This document shows, piece after piece, positions 41,973 through 51,000 of a stretch of DNA of 53,563 bases. The stretch's first letter is position 1. Every line of letters begins with the position of its first letter. The notes beneath the pieces are model-generated. The model had not been told where the DNA came from. It did not search any database and worked only from the letters and a program-made list of their open reading frames with translations. This stretch comes from Candidatus Mailhella merdavium (lineage in GTDB: Bacteria; Desulfobacterota; Desulfovibrionia; Desulfovibrionales; Desulfovibrionaceae). The position numbers and the translations under genes are program-made. The stretch covers positions 1 through 53,563 of the forward strand of contig DWXS01000089.1 in NCBI GenBank assembly GCA_019119045.1. The letters are read 5' to 3'.

Positions 41973-44252
41973 TCAGACCAGCGGAAATTCCATTCGGATG
42001 ACGGCTCCGCCTTCCGGGGCATTTTCCGCCACGATACTGCCCCCATGATCCTGTACCAGTGCCCGGACGATGGAAAGACCAAGCCCCGTGCCGCCCTGTT
42101 TGCGTGAATAATACGGCTCGAACAGTCTGGCGGCGTCTTCTTCAGGCAGTCCCGGGCCGTTATCTTCTATTTCAACGTACAGATTTTCCTGTTTGGAATC
42201 CAGATATGCCCGAATGACAACCCTTGCTCCCGCCTGTGCCTGTTCCCCCCCCAGAGCTTCTGCCGCGTTCCCCATGAGATTGAGCAGGACGCGGTGCATG
42301 GCCTCCGAGTCCAGCGGCATGTCCGGAAGGGGAGAAGGGATATCCAGCTGCCAGTCAATCCGCGGATGACTGGTGCGGAACATCAGTACGAGTTCTTCAA
42401 GTAAAGGATAAAGATTTCCTGCGCTCAGGCTGACTTCGGGAATGGCGGCAAAGGAAGAAAATTCCGCCACCATACTCTGCATTCTTTCAACTTCCTTGAC
42501 AATCAGCCCTATTGACTGCGCAAAGGCCGGATCGTTGATTCTGGATGAAAATTTCCGCTCCAGACGTTGCGCCGAAAGTTTGATCGGCGTCAGCGGATTT
42601 TTTATCTCGTGTGCAATGCGTTTTGCCACTTCCTGCCATGCTGCAAAACGCTGCATGCGGGCAAGTTCGGTAATGTCTTCAATAACGGCAACAACGCTGC
42701 TGAACTCGTCGCTGTCCTCTATTTGTCCCGGAAGAACAACGACATGAAGCAGAAGCTTCCAATGACGCCCGCCGCGGACGAAATCCAGACCCTGCTGCCA
42801 GGGACGTTCAGGGTGTCTCCGTAAGGATTCGTACATGGAATGGAGCAGTCTAGCATATTCCGGCTGGAGTGAAAGCGAAGGATTTTTTCCCTTCCAGCGT
42901 TTTGCATTGGTTGCAAATATGGTGCAGGCGGCCTTGTTCATGGTCTGGATATTGCCGTGAGCGTCAAGCGTAACGACGCCTGTGGCAATATTTTCCAGAA
43001 CGGTTTCAATATATTGGTTTCTGGCTTCAAGAATACGGCTGCGTTCTTCAAGAAGCGTATTGAGATTGGTCAGACGTTCGCGGCTTTCCTTGACGTCCTG
43101 CGCCATGCGGTTGAATGAGGCGACAAGCTGGCCCAGCTCGTCTTTTCCCGAATCCTGGACAGGATCGTCCAGTTCTCCCCGCGCAAGTTTGACCGTCCCG
43201 CGCGACAGCGCAAGAATAGGCTCCGTAAGCTGTCGGGAAAGGCGGAAGGCAACCCATACCGCACCGAAGATAACGACCAGGCTCAACAGCCCCAGCACGA
43301 GGGAAAAGGAAAGCCGAAGCGGACGCTTCAGGTTTTTCAACTGGCTGTATTCCTCAAAACCCTGACTGATTTTTTCAAGTTCGGTCAGGAGTCCCTTGCC
43401 TATGGTTTCCGCAGTCACCAGAAAAAGCCCTTCAGAACCAGGTACAGGTATGCTGCACAGTACATAGTCCCCTGAAGGTTCCGACCACAGAACGGAATCG
43501 AAGCCTGTGCGTGAAGTCTGCTCCCAGTTGAATCTTCTTCTGGCGTTCTGCCATACGGGGATGAAGCTTTCTTGCGCATGCCAGTGACGTTCTACATAGG
43601 TGGGAGGGCTGGAAGGCACACGCTGAATGAAGCCTACAAGCACAAGACCGCTTTGCCGCTGGTGACGGATGAGCAGTTCGTCATATCGAGTACTGTCCGG
43701 AGGAAGGTTTCGCAATTCTTCCAGCAGAATTTCCGCATTGGTGTGAAGCCGTTCCGCAGCAGCCGCATAAAAATTCTGTCCTATTTGCAGCGCGGCCTGC
43801 ATGGAATTTTCAACCTGTGATTTAAACCAGTAATCAACGCTGGTGACCACAACACGGTTGGCCGCAAGAAAAATAATTAAAACGGGGACAAATGATATGG
43901 AAATGAACGCAAGCACCAGACGCGTGCGCAGACGTGAACCGAAAATCTTTCTTTTGCGCTCAAGAAAAAGTTTGACGACGCTGCGGGAAACAAGAAAAAG
44001 CACCACCAGCATCAGAATAATATTGATGTTGAGCAGTACCATGAATATCCAGGAGTCGCCTTCAAGGTAGGCAAGCTGCCACCATGAGCTGATGATGACA
44101 ATCAGAACGGTGATCAGGGCTGCCGTCAGTTCGATGCGTCGGCGACGAAGCTCCCGTGCTTTCTGCTCTTCGGGCGAACGTCGGGTCTCTTCCTCCGGAG
44201 GAAGAGAAAGGCTGTCATCCTGAGGGATGCCGGGCCTCTTTGTTATTTTCAT
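41973..44252 (-). CDS. NtrY-like membrane sensor histidine kinase
   Basis: The 759-residue kinase has three N-terminal membrane helices (about 40-145), an extracytoplasmic sensor domain (about 150-320), a fourth helix near 330-355, a HAMP domain (EPILALSRGTVKLARGEL), a PAS region (NIATGVVTLDAHGNIQTMN near 420) and a HisKA/ATPase core. The phospho-His is in KRIAHEIKNPLTPIKLSAQRL near 555 and the ATP site in EDNGPGLPEEDAARLFEPYYSRKQGGTGLGLSIV. This is the NtrY order. NtrY usually pairs with a sigma-54 regulator (NtrX), but none is adjacent. I prefer ATG 44252; GTG 44297 in frame has no ribosome site. Confidence 0.9.
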   Translation of the reverse strand: MKITKRPGIPQDDSLSLPPEEETRRSPEEQKARELRRRRIELTAALITVLIVIISSWWQLAYLEGDSWIFMVLLNINIILMLVVLFLVSRSVVKLFLERKRKIFGSRLRTRLVLAFISISFVPVLIIFLAANRVVVTSVDYWFKSQVENSMQAALQIGQNFYAAAAERLHTNAEILLEELRNLPPDSTRYDELLIRHQRQSGLVLVGFIQRVPSSPPTYVERHWHAQESFIPVWQNARRRFNWEQTSRTGFDSVLWSEPSGDYVLCSIPVPGSEGLFLVTAETIGKGLLTELEKISQGFEEYSQLKNLKRPLRLSFSLVLGLLSLVVIFGAVWVAFRLSRQLTEPILALSRGTVKLARGELDDPVQDSGKDELGQLVASFNRMAQDVKESRERLTNLNTLLEERSRILEARNQYIETVLENIATGVVTLDAHGNIQTMNKAACTIFATNAKRWKGKNPSLSLQPEYARLLHSMYESLRRHPERPWQQGLDFVRGGRHWKLLLHVVVLPGQIEDSDEFSSVVAVIEDITELARMQRFAAWQEVAKRIAHEIKNPLTPIKLSAQRLERKFSSRINDPAFAQSIGLIVKEVERMQSMVAEFSSFAAIPEVSLSAGNLYPLLEELVLMFRTSHPRIDWQLDIPSPLPDMPLDSEAMHRVLLNLMGNAAEALGGEQAQAGARVVIRAYLDSKQENLYVEIEDNGPGLPEEDAARLFEPYYSRKQGGTGLGLSIVRALVQDHGGSIVAENAPEGGAVIRMEFPLV

Positions 44253-44601
44253 GGTATCATCCGGGAGTATAGGGTATTGTATGTCTTTTTGTGTCACAGG
44301 AGGCAGCGGCTGGCAAGTCGCGCTTTAGCGTATTTTGCTCCTGAAAATATCTGCTACCCAGATCTCTGCATTCCAGATTCCAGGATTCACTCTGCCGTCC
44401 ATGCCTGCACCTCCTGCGGACGACAGACGCGGCCCTGCGGGCGGCCGAGGGGACTGCCCCTCAAGTATCTTGAGGCTCCGGCATCACAGTGTCGTCTCGC
44501 ATCACTTGCGTCCGGGAGCAGTTTCAAAATAAAAATGTTCCAGCTCTCCTTGCTGCCGGAGGAATTGAAGACCTGTCCTGACGGAAAAGACATATCCCTT
44601 C
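44253..44601. other. Intergenic region upstream of the NtrY-like gene
   Basis: Holds the dispersed repeat copy C (44380-44520). The promoter for the NtrY-like gene should lie here, but no convincing hexamers were found. Overlapping plus-strand frames of 65 and 113 codons show no ribosome site or recognised domain. Confidence 0.45.
44380..44520 (+). repeat. Dispersed intergenic repeat, copy C
   Basis: A 141-base shorter copy. It begins CCAGGATTCACTCTGCCG, close to GCAGGTTTCACGCTTCCG of copy B, contains GCCTGCACCTCCTGCGG matching GCCTGTACGCCTGCGG of copy A, and ends CTTGCGTCCGGGAGCA like the shared 3' end. Confidence 0.5.
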
Positions 44602-44643
44602 AAAAAAAAATAACCTGACCATGGATGCCCATGCTCAGGTTAT
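44602..44643 (-). terminator. Rho-independent terminator of the secG operon
   Basis: On the minus strand ATAACCTGA pairs with TCAGGTTAT, with an inner CATGG/CCATG pairing, followed by a run of nine Ts. It lies 29 bases past the secG stop. Confidence 0.93.
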
Positions 44644-44672
44644 CGTGTTTAACTTTCTGTATATAGAATATA

Positions 44673-45179
44673 TCAGGAGGCGGAACCCTGTTCGGAAGCG
44701 GCAGTATCCTGAGCAGAAGGCTGCTGTGCAGCTTCCTGAGGAACAGCGGCCGGGGTTTCCGTTGCCGGAGCTGCTTCCGTCGCAGCTGTTGCGGCCGGGG
44801 TTTCCGTCGTGGCTGCGGGGGCAGGAGTTGCAGCAGTCGTATCAGCGGCCGTCGCAGGTGCTGCGGCCGGGGTTGTTTCCGCAGGAGTTTCAGCGGCAGG
44901 AGCCGGGATTTCCTCAAACTGGATATCAATAATCGAAGACCCCTGATCATTCATGGGACGGGTCATCAGATTGTATCCAAGAGATGTGGCAATGAACAGT
45001 ACGGCAAGAAACGTTGTCAGTTTGACAAGGACGCCTCCTGCTCCGGTGCTGCCGAATACCGAGGAATTGCCACTACCGCCAAAAATTACGCCCATACCTT
45101 CACGCCCGGACTGCAGCAGTACCAGAATAATCAGTACAACGCAGACAATGACATGAAGCGTCAGAATAATGGTCTGCAC
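44673..45179 (-). CDS. secG: Preprotein translocase subunit SecG with long Ala/Thr/Pro tail
   Basis: The 168-residue protein begins with the SecG core: a helix (IILTLHVIVCVVLIILVLLQ), the conserved SGREGMGVIFGGSGNSSVFGSTGAGGVLVKLTTFLAVLF loop and second helix, and LGYNLMTRP. SecG aids protein export with SecYE. Residues 88-168 are an unusual Ala, Thr, Pro and Glu-rich tail. I place the start at GTG 45179, which has AAGGAG 6 bases upstream; a longer frame to 45245 has no such site. It follows tpiA by 19 bases and is followed by a strong terminator. Confidence 0.92.
   Translation of the reverse strand: MQTIILTLHVIVCVVLIILVLLQSGREGMGVIFGGSGNSSVFGSTGAGGVLVKLTTFLAVLFIATSLGYNLMTRPMNDQGSSIIDIQFEEIPAPAAETPAETTPAAAPATAADTTAATPAPAATTETPAATAATEAAPATETPAAVPQEAAQQPSAQDTAASEQGSAS
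44705..44915 (-). repeat. Low-complexity repeats encoding the SecG tail
   Basis: The tail-coding DNA contains repeated units such as GCGGCCGGGG(T)TT(T)CCG (plus-strand reading) near 44748, 44791 and 44862. They encode Ala/Thr/Pro-rich peptides (AAAPATAAD, TPAPAATTETPAATAATEAAPATETP). Such repeats may change length by slippage or recombination. Confidence 0.6.
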
Positions 45180-45198
45180 AACAAACTCCTTAACAAGG

Positions 45199-45948
45199 TC
45201 AGGCCGTGACGATCCTGCTAAAACTTTCAGCCTGTAAAGAAGCACCTCCTACCAGTACACCGTCCACATTGTCAAGGGCAAGAATTGAATGTGCATTCTC
45301 CGGTTTGACGCTTCCGCCATACAAAACAGGGATTTCGCGCGTTGTTTCGAAATGTTTTTCCAGCAGCTGATTCAGCAGGGCATGCGCTTCCTCTATGTCG
45401 GCAGAACTTGCGCTTTTCCCCGTTCCTATGGCCCATACCGGCTCGTAAGCTACTGCCAGATGCGGCATTGCTTCTTTTTCGATGCCTTCCAGCGCAAGGG
45501 AAATCTGGCGTTGCAGAACCCCGGCAAGGGCTCCCTGTTCCCGTTCCTCCAGCGTTTCTCCTACGCACAGCATGACATTGAGTCCTGTTTGCAAGGCCAG
45601 ACGAACCTTGCGGCCTATGAATTCGTCGCTTTCCCCCAGCAGGTGCCTGCGTTCGGAATGTCCGATCAGCACCCATGACGCCCCGCTGGCAAGGATCATG
45701 GCAGGGGAAATTTCTCCGGTAAAGGCGCCTTCCATGGCCGGATACATATTCTGTGCGCCGACATGGCCTCCATGGAGGGCGCGCATTGCCTCGGCGCTGG
45801 CCTCCAGCGCGGTGAACGGGGCAAAAACGAGAACCTCCCGCCCCTCGGGGCTGCGGTTTCCCAGCAGTTCGGCCAGAAGCAGAAGGGTGTCTTTTGCTTC
45901 GGCAGAGGTTTTATACATCTTCCAGTTTGCAGCCATCAGCCTGCGCAT
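45199..45948 (-). CDS. tpiA: Triosephosphate isomerase
   Basis: The 249-residue glycolytic enzyme interconverts dihydroxyacetone phosphate and glyceraldehyde 3-phosphate. AANWKMYKT at the N terminus carries the catalytic Lys, IGHSERRHLLGE the catalytic His and AYEPVWAIGTGKSAS the catalytic Glu and start of loop 6. The phosphate loops YGGSVKPENA and GVLVGGASL are intact. The frame extends upstream, but ATG 45948 has AGGTGGG before it and gives the standard N terminus. It lies 70 bases after the YmdB-type gene and 19 before secG. Confidence 0.97.
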   Translation of the reverse strand: MRRLMAANWKMYKTSAEAKDTLLLLAELLGNRSPEGREVLVFAPFTALEASAEAMRALHGGHVGAQNMYPAMEGAFTGEISPAMILASGASWVLIGHSERRHLLGESDEFIGRKVRLALQTGLNVMLCVGETLEEREQGALAGVLQRQISLALEGIEKEAMPHLAVAYEPVWAIGTGKSASSADIEEAHALLNQLLEKHFETTREIPVLYGGSVKPENAHSILALDNVDGVLVGGASLQAESFSRIVTA

Positions 45949-46018
45949 GTAAAACCCACCTGTTGAAAGAGTTGATAATCTTTTGTTGAAACAGATTGTG
46001 ACGTACAGCGCGTGGCTG

Positions 46019-46831
46019 TCATACCGTTGTCCCTGCACGGATATTCTCCGGCGTGTCCACCCGTATCAACCGTATTTCCCTGGCCAGTCCGGTCTCGTCG
46101 TCTATATCAAGAAAGGCTCCATTAAGCGAGGCCTGTCCGACCGCAGCCTTGAACGACGCCGGACGTTTTGTCAGAAAGCGTTCAAGGGTAATGGAGGCAT
46201 CCATTCCCAGCGAGGAAACCTCGACTCCACACATTCCGAGATCCGTCAGATAGGCTGTGCCCTTGGGAAGAATCTGCGCGTCGGCACACTGCACATGAGT
46301 GTGTGTGCCCAGTACCGCGCTGACCATACCGTCCAGCGCAAGCCCCAGAGTCTTTTTTTCGCTTGTGGCTTCGGCATGAAAATCAATCAGCCTGATTTTT
46401 GTGCCGCTATTTTTATTCAGATCCTCGACCCAGTCGAAAGCTGCCTGAAAAGGACAGGGCAGGGGGGTCATGTAGGTCAGACCCTGAAGATTGCACAGGG
46501 CAATCTCCCGACCGTCGGCAAGCGTATAAACGGCGTGCCCGTGTCCCGGAGCGTCCGGATAGTTTTCCGGCCGCAGTACACGCTGATCGCTGTTCAGACG
46601 CGCATAAAGTTCACGATGTTTCCATATATGATTTCCCCCTGTGACGGCATCTATGCCGCAGGAGAGAATTTCATTCAGCGTATCGGTGGTCAGCCCGATC
46701 CCACCCGCGGCGTTTTCACCGTTGGCAAAGGCAAAATCAATGGCCAGCTCCTGGCGCAGCAGAGGAACGTGTTTTTTCAATGCCGCTCTTCCGGGCTTTC
46801 CGACCACATCTCCCAGGGCAAGTATTCTCAT
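46019..46831 (-). CDS. YmdB-type metallophosphoesterase (TIGR00282 family)
   Basis: The 270-residue protein starts MRILALGDVVGKPGRAAL and has FAFANGENAAGGIGLT, DAVTGGNHIWKH, RPENYPDAPG, DFHAEATSEK and VLGTHTHVQCADAQILPKGTAYLTDLGMCG, the dinuclear metal-binding sites of YmdB/DR1281. Bacillus YmdB hydrolyses 2',3'-cyclic AMP and affects biofilm and motility fate. The ATG at 46831 has GAGGAGAG upstream, 5 codons inside the open frame. It overlaps no gene but directly follows the HD-domain gene, which ends at 46843. Confidence 0.92.
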   Translation of the reverse strand: MRILALGDVVGKPGRAALKKHVPLLRQELAIDFAFANGENAAGGIGLTTDTLNEILSCGIDAVTGGNHIWKHRELYARLNSDQRVLRPENYPDAPGHGHAVYTLADGREIALCNLQGLTYMTPLPCPFQAAFDWVEDLNKNSGTKIRLIDFHAEATSEKKTLGLALDGMVSAVLGTHTHVQCADAQILPKGTAYLTDLGMCGVEVSSLGMDASITLERFLTKRPASFKAAVGQASLNGAFLDIDDETGLAREIRLIRVDTPENIRAGTTV

Positions 46832-46842
46832 TCGGACTCTCC

Positions 46843-47883
46843 TCACACTGTCTCGGAAGAATATTTTTTCCCCTGAGAATACATCAGATTCTTCAAATAG
46901 AGGACGGCGGAACGAAGCTCCGGCGTATCCGGCAGATTGCTGAGAACCTTCTCCATATCTCCGCGTTTTTGCAGTTCTTTCCAGGTAGCGGCAAAGTGCA
47001 GTTCATGCATCCAGGTTCCGAGCAGCAGGCGAAAGTCGTTGACATAATGAAGCTCTCTGTAGGATACGACACGTCCGGCAAGTACGCATTGCACCACTTC
47101 CGGCGAACACAGTTCCGGACTGTCTTTGACATGAAGAAATACCGCATCGTTTTCCGGAAGGGCCTGAGAAAAATGCGATACCATGATGGAGATGATGTCC
47201 AGCTTGTCGGCATCACGCACCATATCCGTCACGAGACGCGCTTCAGGGAGCAATTTTGCAGGCAGAGAGCTTTTGTTATGCAGCAGAACGGCTGTCTGAA
47301 CAAGGGAACGTACTTCTTTTTCTTCGCCGATCAGAAAATGTTCTTTTTTTAATGTGTCGAGACTGAGCCTCGCATGGTTGACGGACAAGGCGTCTGCAAA
47401 AGTTCGATACTGCCGGTACTGGGGAAAACGTCCGCAGTCATGATACAACGCGGCGAGCAGTCCGGCTCTGGCAATATTTTCCGAAAAATGTTCTGATTGA
47501 ACAATGCGCTTTGCATGATCAAAAACACGAAGGGAATGAACTTCCTTCAGGCGGAGAGGTGCATCCTCCTCCTTTGCGGTAATAAAAGAGGCTGCATAGT
47601 GACGAAAAAGCGAGCAGTGTTCTTCCAGAGAAAGACGATGTCCGGGAGCGGGAGAAATATCGCGCGCCGGAGGATAGTGCATATCAAGCTGGAAACGTTC
47701 TTCCTTCCATTGACGTTTTAGCTTTTCTTCCGAACGGATACGCTGATTTTCCTCATCCCACTTCGGGTCACGGAACAGGCCCCGCGGCCCGTACAGCACA
47801 CGCAGAAGCAGCGCAATGGCCCCCATGAGAACAGCCATGACGATATATCCGCCCCATCGGCTGTTCATGATATCTTCGATCAT
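46843..47883 (-). CDS. Membrane-anchored HD-domain protein
   Basis: The 346-residue protein has one N-terminal membrane helix (about 12-30, YIVMAVLMGAIALLLRVLYG), a highly charged probably helical stretch (38-72, ENQRIRSEEKLKRQWKEERF), and an HD-type metal phosphohydrolase domain with the HD pair in LYHDCGRFPQYRQYRTF near 148 and MVRDADKLDIISIMVSHF further on. The ATG at 47883 has AAGGAG 6 bases upstream. It lies just upstream of the YmdB-type gene, the place where rny (RNase Y, membrane helix, coiled coil, KH, HD) usually sits, but no KH domain is visible. The substrate is unknown. Confidence 0.82.
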   Translation of the reverse strand: MIEDIMNSRWGGYIVMAVLMGAIALLLRVLYGPRGLFRDPKWDEENQRIRSEEKLKRQWKEERFQLDMHYPPARDISPAPGHRLSLEEHCSLFRHYAASFITAKEEDAPLRLKEVHSLRVFDHAKRIVQSEHFSENIARAGLLAALYHDCGRFPQYRQYRTFADALSVNHARLSLDTLKKEHFLIGEEKEVRSLVQTAVLLHNKSSLPAKLLPEARLVTDMVRDADKLDIISIMVSHFSQALPENDAVFLHVKDSPELCSPEVVQCVLAGRVVSYRELHYVNDFRLLLGTWMHELHFAATWKELQKRGDMEKVLSNLPDTPELRSAVLYLKNLMYSQGKKYSSETV

Positions 47884-47969
47884 ACGACGCTCCTTAAAAA
47901 CAGGGGGCTGATGATACCTGTCCCCATTGTGCAGCGCAAGAGGGGGCATTCTCCCGCCGCAGCTGAAGA

Positions 47970-47998
47970 TTGTGCCTGAGTGTGGCTTATGCTACTCT
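47970..47998 (+). promoter_or_regulatory. Candidate dnaE promoter
   Basis: TTGTGC and TACTCT lie 17 bases apart, with dnaE starting about 45 bases further on. Each hexamer matches the sigma-70 consensus only partly. The divergent HD-domain gene starts at 47883. Confidence 0.3.
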
Positions 47999-48042
47999 TG
48001 CCGGCGTTCGGGAATTGAAATCTGCTAATGGGAAATTTGTTC

Positions 48043-51000
48043 ATGTCCGAATTTGTTCACCTGCATTGCCACACAGAATACAGTCTGCTGGACGGAGCAA
48101 TACGAATCGAAGACCTGTGCAAAAAAGCCAAGGACTTCGGCATGCCGGCCGCAGCCATTACCGATCATGGAAACATGTTCGGGGCAGCCTATTTTTACAA
48201 TGCCTGCCACGATGTGGGGATTCATCCCATTATGGGGTGCGAAGTTTATGTCACCCGCGATCACACCGACTGCACTTCCGAGTTCGCCAGGGTGCGTCAC
48301 CATCTTATTCTTCTTGCCCAAAACAATATCGGATATCAAAACCTCCTGCATCTTGTAAGCAAGAGCTGGCTTAAGGGCTTTCACTACAAGCCGCGGGTGG
48401 ATAAGGAGATTCTGCGCCGTCACAGTGAAGGGATAATTGCGCTTTCCGCCTGTCTCGCCGGAGAAATTCCGCGTACTTTGCTGGGAGAAAATCGTTTTAT
48501 CCCGGGAGGCGGGACCTTTGAAGACGCCATTGCATTGACGAAAGAATATTCCTCCATTTATCCGGGACGCTTTTATCTCGAAGTCCAGTCCAACACCCTC
48601 CCGCAGCAGGGCAGGCTCAATGAAAAATTGCTGGAACTGGCGGACGCAACAGGGCTTCCTCTGGTGGCGACCAATGACTGCCACTATCTCGAAGCGGAGG
48701 ATGTGGAAGCACACGATATCCTTCTCTGCATCCAGACTCAGGCAAAAGTGGATGATGCAAAGCGCATGAGATTTGACGCCAAAGACTTGTACTATAAGTC
48801 AGCGGAAGAAATGCAGGTTTCCTTTTCTCATGTTCCGGAAGCCATTACCAATACGCTTAAAATAGCGGAACTGTGTGCCGGGCTGGAAATCCAGATGCAC
48901 GCGCCCCCTTACCATTTTCCCGTGTATGATTTGCCGGAAGGCATGACGCTGGATCAGGAATTCTGCCGTCTGGCACGGGAGGGGCTTGAACAGAGGCTGC
49001 GCAAACATCCCGACAGAGAGAAGATTGATCCGGCCGTTTATCGGGAACGCCTGGAAATGGAACTCAAGGTCATCTGCGACATGGGCTTTCCGGGATATTT
49101 TCTCATTGTGCAGGACTTCATCAACTGGGCAAAGAACAACGGCATTCCCGTAGGGCCGGGACGCGGTTCGGCAGCCGGTTCCGTTGTGGCCTGGTCTTTG
49201 CGCATTACCAACCTTGATCCTCTGCCGTATCATCTTTTCTTTGAACGGTTCCTGAATATTGAACGTATCAGCATGCCTGATATCGATGTGGACTTCTGCG
49301 AAGACAGGCGGCTGGAAGTTCTTGAATATGTCACCCATAAATACGGCAAAAGCAAGGTTTCACAGATTGCGACCTTCGGAAAAATGAAGGCAAAGGCCGT
49401 GGTACGGGATGTCGGCAGGGCGCTGGGCATGTCGTTCAGCGATACGACGCGCATCGCCAAGCTTATACCGACGGATCTCAAAATCACGCTCAAGAAAGCT
49501 CTGGCCGAAGTGCCGGAACTTGCCGATCTGTATAAGAACGACCCTGCCATCAAAAAACTTTTCGACATTTCCATGCGTCTGGAAGGTCTGTCCCGTCATG
49601 CCTCTACCCATGCGGCAGGCGTTGTGGTGGCGGATCTGGACATGGATGACTATTTGCCGCTTTTTAAAGGGAAAAAGGACGAACTTGTTGCCCAGTTCGA
49701 CATGAAAAATGTGGAAAAAGTCGGTCTGGTCAAGTTCGACTTTCTTGGGCTTCGCACGATGACGCTCATCCATCGTGCGCTGGAGAATATTGAAAAGCAG
49801 GGGAAGGAAATTCCCGATCTCGACAATCTCCCGCTGAACGATCTGAACGTTTACGATCTGTACACCAAAGGAGATACCGACGGCATCTTTCAGGTGGAAA
49901 GCACCGGCATGCGCAAATATCTGCGCATGCTCAAGCCCAACTGTTTTGAAGATCTCATAGCCATGCTGGCACTGTATCGTCCGGGACCGCTCAATTCCGG
50001 CATGGTAGATGAGTTCATCAAACGCAAACACGGGGAAATCGAAGTAACCTATCCTCTTCCAGAACTGGAAAACTGCCTGAAGGACACCTACGGTGTGATC
50101 GTCTATCAGGAACAGGTGATGCAGATTGCACAGATCACGGCAAAATATACGCTGGGAGGTGCAGATCTGCTGCGCCGGGCCATGGGCAAGAAAAAGCCGG
50201 AAGAAATGGCCAAGCAGCGCGGTATCTTCCTGGAAGGCGCACTCTCGCGCAACGTTCCGGAAAACAAGGCAAATGAAATCTTCGATCTGATGGAAAAGTT
50301 TGCCGAATATGGATTCAACAAGGCTCACAGCGCAGCCTACGCCCTTATTTCCTATCACACCGCATACCTCAAGCTTTACTTTAAGGTTGAATTCATGGCG
50401 GCCCTGTTGAGTTCGGAAATAGGGAATCAGGACAAAATCTTGAAATATATTGCCGCATGCCGCGATATGGGAATCGAGGTTCTGCCGCCGGATGTGCAGC
50501 GCAGCTACCGGGCCTTTTCAGCATACGGAGAAGCTATCATCTATGGCCTCGGCGGAATCAAGAATGTGGGCGACGAAGCCATAAACGAAATCATCAATGC
50601 ACGGACTCAGGGGGGAGAGTATAAATCCCTGCTTGACCTCTGCATGAGAGTCAATCTGCGCAAAGTCACCAAACGTGTTCTTGAAAGTCTGATAAAAGGC
50701 GGAGCCTGCGACTGTTTCGGCGTCAGCCGTGCGGGACTTCTTGCCGGGCTTGATCTGGCGGTATCCCGGGCGCAGAAGAAACAGAAGGAGAAACTTTCCA
50801 GCCAGGTATCCTTGCTGAGCCTTGCCCCTGTTCGGGAAGAACGACCTTTGGTCGGGCTGGGCTTTGACTGTCCGGAAAAAGACATGCCAGAATGGAATGA
50901 TGATCAACGTCTTGCTTTTGAAAAGGAATCCCTCGGCTTTTATCTGACGAGTCACCCGTTGCAGCCGTTTCGCCGCGACATGCAGCGTCTTGGCCTGAAC

